From Adiantum capillus-veneris (lineage: Eukaryota; Streptophyta; Polypodiopsida; Polypodiales; Pteridaceae): 64,000 nucleotides of DNA. The stretch lies in NCBI GenBank assembly GCA_014529385.2, contig CM043958.1:84413025-84477024 (forward strand), written 5' to 3'. A program made the position numbers and the translations under genes. Under the pieces are notes generated by a model. It had not been told where the DNA came from. It was given only the letters and a program-made list of their open reading frames with translations, and made no database searches. This document shows, piece by piece, positions 57,872 through 64,000 of this stretch (positions are counted from its first letter, which is position 1; each line of letters opens with the position of its first letter).

Positions 57872-60265
57872 TAGCAAACCTCGACATTGAAAACCCTTGA
57901 GTTAATTACTCAAGGCCCAACTCTTGCACAACATATTGGTTTGAATTGCATTGATCTTCATAGCATGGTAGATCCCACCATGGCTATGCATAAACACGAT
58001 TTTTTCACCCACGCACACAGTCCTCCCGGAGTACGCCATCTAGGAGGGGTGGAAGGGCACTAAGTACTAAGTAATTAAGGGCAATGTTTGAAGAGGGAGG
58101 AAAACGTTTGATATTAACGTGTGTTTTTTTGCAAAATTACCTAATAATGCCCTTATAATTCATCATCAAGGAAAAATTTACAGATAATACCTTCCCAATG
58201 AGTATAAATAGTGTATATACTATCAGAAAATCATCAAAAATAGTCCTTTTGTGGATATTTTTCATCATTTTTATTGATAATGAGACTAAAAATAAAAAAA
58301 TCTAACAAAAAAAATAAAGCTGTGTTTTTTAAGGGATTTTCTTAATTATTGGATTTTTAATTTACTTTTTTAGAGCATCTTGCTATTTTCTTTGATTTTT
58401 TCAAATAAATAGGTTAAAAATTAATAATAAATAGCAGGGAAGCTCAAATGGAAAAATGGAACATACGATGGTGATCAAAAGGAAAAGGCGGACAAGCACA
58501 AAAATTTTCAATGAAATCAGAAGATGGAAGCGGGAAGCCTAAATTAGGCGGTCAAGCTTACTTTTGCAAAATTCTTGCAGAATGAGCTATAGGAATCTGA
58601 TTAGGGAATTTTTTGAGTCTAACATAGATTTCACGGCCTAGTAGGACTAACGGGGAAATCTAGGGAAATTTGGTTCGGGAAGTCCGGGTATAGATATCCA
58701 AGGTAGGCTAAAACCACCTCATTTCCACTTGGAGCCTTTGTAGAGAGAGATTTCGGCCTCTTTCACGCGACTTTTTTGGAGCCCACAGTTGACCATTTTC
58801 AGCGCCGTCTCACACGAGACATGAGGGGTAAGTTCTTTACTCAACAATGATCTATTTTGTACGGCCAGTAGCTAGTCTAAAGCCCTAGAAAAAACCCTAG
58901 AAACCGAGCAGTGCACGAAGACCAACGACCTAAAACTGACCATAGCAGCCTGCCAGCTTGACCAAATCGGATAGGATTTGAACCATAGCATGACCTAACA
59001 TAATAGAACCTTTATATACCATCAGATGACAATTCAGCAGGGGCAGAGGGGGTCCCTAATAGAAAAGTTAGGTTTTTGGCAAATGCCAAAATTCCGACCT
59101 GACTCCACAGATAGCTTGTTTATGAGGTCTATGTACAATGTATATGATTGGTTTGGTAAAATCCATCAAGCAAAGCCCTCAAAAAGAAAAAAATGGCTTG
59201 AAGATTACAAAGCGTCAAATTCGACATACGGGGTCAAACTGACTCCAAATGAGCCAGAATTGGACAGATTGCTTCACGACTATGTTGCGGACAAGTCCAA
59301 AGCCTCAAAGTTGACCGACCAACCCAACAGGAAGTGTAGTCACAAAAAGTGGTGATTTCAGAGTCGACAAAGCACAAAGTGATGCTTGCAAGACCAAACT
59401 TGACCAAATTCAATTTAGGACTTGTATTAGGTGTATTGAACATGTATGGGTCAAAATTTGTAGGTTTTGCAAAGTTTTTGTCACTGTTGTAAATAATCGT
59501 GATTATTTACTTTTGCATCAGTTTTGCTTGGAAATTTTCAAATCATCTCACCTATCATGTGCACACACCTATTACATGCCAAAAATCAAGTATGAGCCAA
59601 AATGACCACCCATTACTTGTAAAATTGCCAAAAAACGCAAAGAAGTCTTTGCAAGCCAAAATTTGGGTTATAGACAACATTTCTTGATCAAAATCACTTT
59701 ATATCTCATACCCAAGGTCTATACAATGCCTAGAACTAATTTGTACCAAAAAGTGTCAATTTTGGAAGAAAAATTAATAATCGCGATTATTTACTTTTTG
59801 GTCAAAGTTGAGGAATTTTGATATTTTGCCACCATACATCCAAAGTACATGATTTGTTAAGCCCACTAGCCAATTTTGAATCAATATGGAGCTCAAAATC
59901 TCAAATTTCCTTTATATCTACTGTTTCAGAGACTTAAGCCAAAATCTAGTACCATTTTCACCATGTGCATCCAAATGAGCCCATATTTCACTCAAAGCAT
60001 GTATTTGGTATATACTTCAAGCCTATAAAGCCAAGTTTTCAAAAAGTTGAAGATTTTCCTCAGCTGTAAAATATCACGATTATTTACTATGGTTGCAAAT
60101 TTTTGTTTTGACCATACAATTTTGTTCCTTGCATGTTTTTATGCATCTTTGCTTGTTCAAAAGTTGATTTGAAGCAAAGTGGACCAAATTGTCAATATTT
60201 CAGTCTAAAAGTACATTTCAATCTAAAAGGACATTTCAGAGATAATTCCGACAACTCTACTAACT
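57872..60265 (+). other. Element 2 spacer with three palindromes
   Basis: Non-coding and AT-rich. Palindromes at 59489-59510, 59773-59794 and 60066-60087 (spacing 284 and 293 bp). A conserved CATGAGGGGTAAGTTCT at about 58821 could be a splice donor for a spliced mRNA of the 3' ORF. A short open stretch at 59026-59355 has no recognised product. Confidence 0.65.
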
Positions 60266-63200
60266 TTGCACTCTATTCACCAAAGAGGAGCCATGCAAGT
60301 AGCGGAGAGGGCTAAGAAGAAGCTAAACCAAAAAGAGAAACTACAAGAACTGCCCGCGTATCAACTAGACCCCGAGTCAGTCAATGCAGGAAAGGCATCC
60401 TACCTTTCCAAAGAACAGTTAGAAGATCACAGCCAGCCCGTTTGTACCACCAGCACTTTCGTTTCTTGGCAAAAAGGCCACCAAGGTATACTACACCAAA
60501 TCACACCATGGCCTCAAGTCAACAACAAGACAACCAATGGACCACGCGCAATATGTCTTGACAACCTTGAAGGGCACCAAGAAAGAGGGAAAAATCACAT
60601 ACTTGGGTGCACAAGAGGTCTTGACTCGAATAGCATATCATGCCATTGTGGCATGGCCGACAACCTACCGCCTGCCCCTGATCAGAACACATGGATATTG
60701 GCAAAACAACCCTCTCCAAGAGCTACAAGGTCAGGTAAAAGATCATATAAATCTGATGAAGAGTCGGCTGACAGCTCGCCAGAAAGGCAGAGCAGTGAGA
60801 GCTCTGACAACGAAGAAAAGAGAGCTCAGAGAGAAGAGATGAAAAGAAAAGTTGTGGCCACACACCAAGAAGAGCCAGCTCAAAAACAAGTGCGCTTTGA
60901 AAGAGAGAAACAGGCGTACCAGCACAGTAGGCAATCACAAGGGAAGGATCTAGAAAAATGGGTACATGCAGGACTTAAAGGCCTTCAAACAAAGAATCAT
61001 ACAAGAAAAGAGGTGGATGATCCAACAAAGCATTTAGAAAGAATGTACCAAGAGGCTGAAGCTCTAAAGCTGAAGGAGGTAGAAGAAGATTCTAAAAAAG
61101 CCCAGGAGGCGGAAGACCAAAGGCAAGCCGAGGAAACGGCTAGACAAGAGCAAAGTCATGGATCTCCCCGACCCACCTCACCATCTACAGAACAACAAGA
61201 CCATCCCATGTCTAGCCCACCACCATCACCTCCGGGCAAAGACACCGATGAAGAAGCGGAACCTGAGAAAGAGAAAGATTTGGAGTCCACTCAACAAATA
61301 GAATCTGCACAAGAAGCTGCCCACCCCGACGGACAAAAAGAAAAAGAAGCCGAGCCAAAACAGGAGAAGGCAACAGAAGATACTCAAAAACCAGAAAAGG
61401 AAACGACAAGTAGATCTGAACAAGATACTGATGAAGAAGCAGATGCGGAAAAAGAGTCTACCACTGCACATGAGATAGAACCTAAGCCAAAGAAAGAAGA
61501 AAGGCCGGCACCTGAAGAGACAACAAGGTCTTATCCAACACCATCTACTTCCACTCAACCAGAAACTACCGAGACATCAAAGCCTCAAGAAACCCAAGAA
61601 GAAGACCGCCCATCTACCTCTACACAAGAACCACGAGCAGTTACGATGCAGCAAGAAGCCACACATGAGGCTGCAGGCACATCCCAACTGGCAAGACAGG
61701 AGGAGTGGCAGTCAAACGACAAAGTAATAGTACAGGTCAATGAATATGCACGACAGATGTAAGAAATGACGTAGAGACTCCACTCAGCAGCACTAAACCG
61801 TAGCACCAAGGCCAAAGAACTTGAGATGGTGATCGACGCTCTCCAACAAGAGTTAGAAGACAGAATGACTATCATCACTGATATTCAAAGGCAGGTGCAA
61901 GAGCTGAAGACAGAAGCGGAACAACATTAGTAAGCCAGAGATAGGCAACAAAAAGAAATGGAAGAGTTAGGTGATCTATTCACCAAATTATCCGATGCCT
62001 GCAAAGCAAAAGATGAGCAGCTGACAGAAGTTATGAATGAACTTCTTACGACATCTCTGTCAGCTCAGAAAATTCAGGTACAATTAGATGTTGCCAATGC
62101 TTCTCTGCAGTACTCGGAGCAGCGAATCAATGATCATGCCATTTTCTTACGGCAAATCAGAGAAAATCTAGCCGTGGCCTCGATCAAAGGAACTGATGAA
62201 GTGTACAAAGCACTCAAAAAGAAAAACAAAGACCTAGAATTGGAATTAAAGCTAGAATAATCACAACGCAGGGACCTGGCACTGATGCGGGTTCAAAGAG
62301 AGAAGGAGCTCTAAAGGAGATAGCAGAACTAAATTGGATTAATCAACTTCTCAGAGATGGGAAATAGACACGCAAGAAGAGGTAGGCACTTCAGATTCGC
62401 CACAGATAGACATACCCTCCGTCTTGTTTGGTGAGTTTGAGACATCGTCAACAGCAGAGCCGAGTGGTGATGAAGATTTTCAGATTAACATCACGGATGA
62501 AGACACAGTGCCAATGGTCCAGCTATCAAAACCTGAAGAAGACGCACTGAAGGAGAAGATCACCCTAGAGGTGGATGAGCAGTGGAAAGCCGCAATGGAT
62601 TGGGAGTTGAGAGTTTTACACTCTGTCAACATCATTCAACTCACTCCCAATCAGATCAACGCTCAATGCATCAACAATCCCTGCCATACCCTCTCATCAA
62701 AGTGGAACTATTACATGTGAAAGAAAGGCTATACAAAGATATGCAAGAAGATGGCACAGATAAAGACCACCCAAAGTGGAGGTTAAGCTGGTTGAACAAG
62801 AATCCAAGATACCTGATTCTGTTCACAAGAGCACCTGCAGCCCTTCAAAGAGATCCAACATTCTGTCCTGTACTCAGAGTAAGGACATGGCAAGCGCATG
62901 AAGCACTGCAAAAGAAGAGGCCAACTAGGCTTAACTTCCCCAGACTGCCAGTCCTAGAGAGAGGCCAAGCGACAGAGGAACATGGTGAAAACCCTAACGG
63001 GCACGATGTCTTTCTTCAAAAGTCTACCAGATCTCTCCTGTGCCATGTTATATAAAATCTAAAGAATGTTGCTAACATGTATACAAGTTTTTGATGAGCC
63101 TGAGCAAACAGGAGCCCCATGGCTATCATTCTTGGAAGGAAACAAAGGCTTATGCTACGATTTGAGTGGGCAGCCTTCAGAAGAAGTCCTTTACGGATTC

Positions 63201-63479
63201 TATGCCTGATGTATGTTCTTGCCATCACATAATATGCTATCCTTTGAAGAATCTTTCTACATTGGATTCTTCACCTAGCAAACGAAGATATTTGCACCGA
63301 TGATCAACAACCTAACATCCAAGTTTATATGCTACTCAACGGTGGAGCTGAAGAATAAAGTAACAATGCAATTCCTGCAAGTACCCAACAAAGAACGAAG
63401 AATCAGATATCAGAAGACATTGGATGTGCTTAAAGACCGCCTCGCCACCCGTCAACCCGAAGACTATTTCAACCCATAA
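60266..63479 (+). pseudogene. Element 2 3' ORF (unknown; acidic low complexity, coiled coil)
   Basis: The first part (60266-61762) is an open 498-codon frame, but comparison with E1 shows its residues before about 130 are out of the ancestral frame; the ancestral one reads HAQYVLTTLKGTKKEGKITY. From MADNLPPAPDQNTWI on it is genuine: a Ser/Glu-rich part, coiled coil (HLERMYQEAEALKLKEVEED), then a Glu/Lys/Pro/Thr-rich acidic region. After stops at 61760 and 61928, 61958-62260 is a strong coiled coil (ALKKKNKDLELELKLE). The C-terminal part to the stop at 63477-63479 is folded-looking (WRLSWLNKNPRYLILFTRAP; KGLCYDLSGQPSEEVLYGFY). No envelope-type signal or membrane segment seen. Function unknown. 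Confidence 0.65.
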
Positions 63480-63504
63480 AGCTATGTCAAGGGACGACAC
63501 AGGC

Positions 63505-63515
63505 GAGGAGGGGGG
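63505..63515 (+). other. Polypurine tract of element 2
   Basis: GAGGAGGGGGG three bases before the 3' LTR. Confidence 0.8.
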
Positions 63516-63518
63516 TAA

Positions 63519-64000
63519 TGTTAGTAGCAAGCTAACACGGACATCATTTTTCGGAGTTCTCTTTGTAAAAAATTTACTATTTTGATAAATCAGGAATATT
63601 GTAACTCCTATTTTCTTGGATAAACTTTGTAATTAATGAGCCGGGGCTACAAGCTTCCAGATTGTATCAGCCAATCATCACCCAACTTTGTTAGAACTCC
63701 AGATTATTAGTTTTGACCACCCAAAATCCTTGGCTAAGATATAAAAGCCAATTTTTGTAAGTTTTTTATAAGTTTTGGATTAAAAATACACAGCGTGAGC
63801 TAATGGCGCTCACTTCTCTTCTTCTCCCGCTTCCTACTTCCTCTCCGGTTGTCACATTGCGATTGTGTTTGTTGCATTACAATCGCAGGTAAGATCCTAC
63901 GCATTGACGTAAGCCATTCACAGTATTTCGTAGCTTTTAGCGTCGTCGACCCGCGGCCTAATTTCATCATAACTAGGAATTTACACTTTCAAATCGAAAA
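63519..64000 (+). repeat. 3' LTR of element 2 (truncated by the window end)
   Basis: Starts TGTTAGTAGCAAGCTAAC and matches 46477 onward for all 482 visible bases, including TATA (63740-63747) and hairpin (63795-63813). Confidence 0.93.

Larger units (their letters stand above)
46477..64000 (+). mobile_element. Element 2 (E2): second copy of the giant Ty3/gypsy-type retrotransposon
   Basis: 5' LTR 46477-47373, primer site, leader, gag, PR, RT, RNase H, two H2C2 modules, integrase, second protease-like domain, 3' ORF, polypurine tract and 3' LTR from 63519, truncated by the window end. Estimated full length about 18 kb with no nested insertion. It is clearly homologous to E1 throughout but not a recent duplicate. 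The left flank GTAGG (46472-46476) should be its target duplication; the right one is outside the window. Stops and frameshifts make it defective. Confidence 0.93.

Noticed and set aside
61226-61558. Minus-strand ORF rich in Phe and Leu resembling a membrane protein
   Set aside because: It is the antisense of the Glu/Lys-rich 3' ORF, which always reads as hydrophobic.
60266-63479. 3' ORF as an envelope gene
   Set aside because: No signal peptide, no membrane segment and a highly charged coiled-coil composition.

Overview
The window is plant nuclear DNA and is almost entirely a nest of transposable elements around one recognisable host gene. Support for a land plant: an F-box gene of plant type, a Ty1/copia element primed by initiator tRNA-Met, very large Ty3/gypsy-type elements primed by tRNA-Asp, a CACTA-type end, and introns of plant style (GTAAGT...CAG). 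The crowding and roughly 18-kb retrotransposons suggest a large, repeat-rich genome; a non-seed plant is my guess, but nothing fixes the species.

Layout. 1-350: decayed LINE fragment (minus strand). 956-2401: single-exon F-box protein gene. 2.4-6.0 kb: sparse host sequence with a GA microsatellite and three diverged copies of a 0.3-0.4-kb repeat. 6009-42668: element 1 (E1), a Ty3/gypsy-type LTR retrotransposon flanked by the 5-bp duplication ACTCC. E1 has been invaded four times: a 907-bp long-inverted-repeat element inside its 5' LTR (6332-7238), a 5.15-kb copia element on the minus strand (8331-13483), a 1.3-kb TTAA-flanked MITE (14190-15508), and a 10.7-kb DNA transposon in the middle of its reverse transcriptase (21377-32085). 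42.7-46.5 kb: host or old repeat sequence ending in a CACTA-type terminus. 46477-64000: element 2 (E2), a second, un-nested copy of the same retrotransposon family, running off the window inside its 3' LTR.

Retrotransposon family (E1/E2). Order: LTR (about 890 bp), tRNA-Asp primer site, about 2-kb leader with spaced palindromes, gag with two zinc knuckles, protease 1, RT (YMDD), RNase H, two consecutive H2C2 zinc-binding modules, integrase core, a second retropepsin-like domain (DTGA...ILG), a basic tail, a spacer with the same spaced palindromes, a long acidic/coiled-coil ORF, polypurine tract, LTR. Both copies are dead (stops, frameshifts, lost catalytic residues), but comparing them shows the ancestral layout. 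The doubled H2C2 module, the post-integrase protease-like domain and the palindromes recurring at 285/293 bp on both sides of the coding region are unusual.

The 10.7-kb DNA transposon is the most striking object. It has 32-bp terminal inverted repeats beginning CATTAG, appears to have inserted with no target-site duplication (the flanks rejoin to the uninterrupted E2 sequence), and carries at least five genes: an intron-containing unknown, a coiled-coil/RG-repeat protein, a divergent histone H3-like protein with a long acidic tail, a small coiled-coil gene, a cysteine-containing unknown, and an intron-bearing candidate transposase at the right end. Arrays of a paired inverted motif (core GCTYGGTANTGACC) lie between the genes. 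The 907-bp element also starts CATTAG and also lacks a target duplication, so it may be mobilised by the same system.
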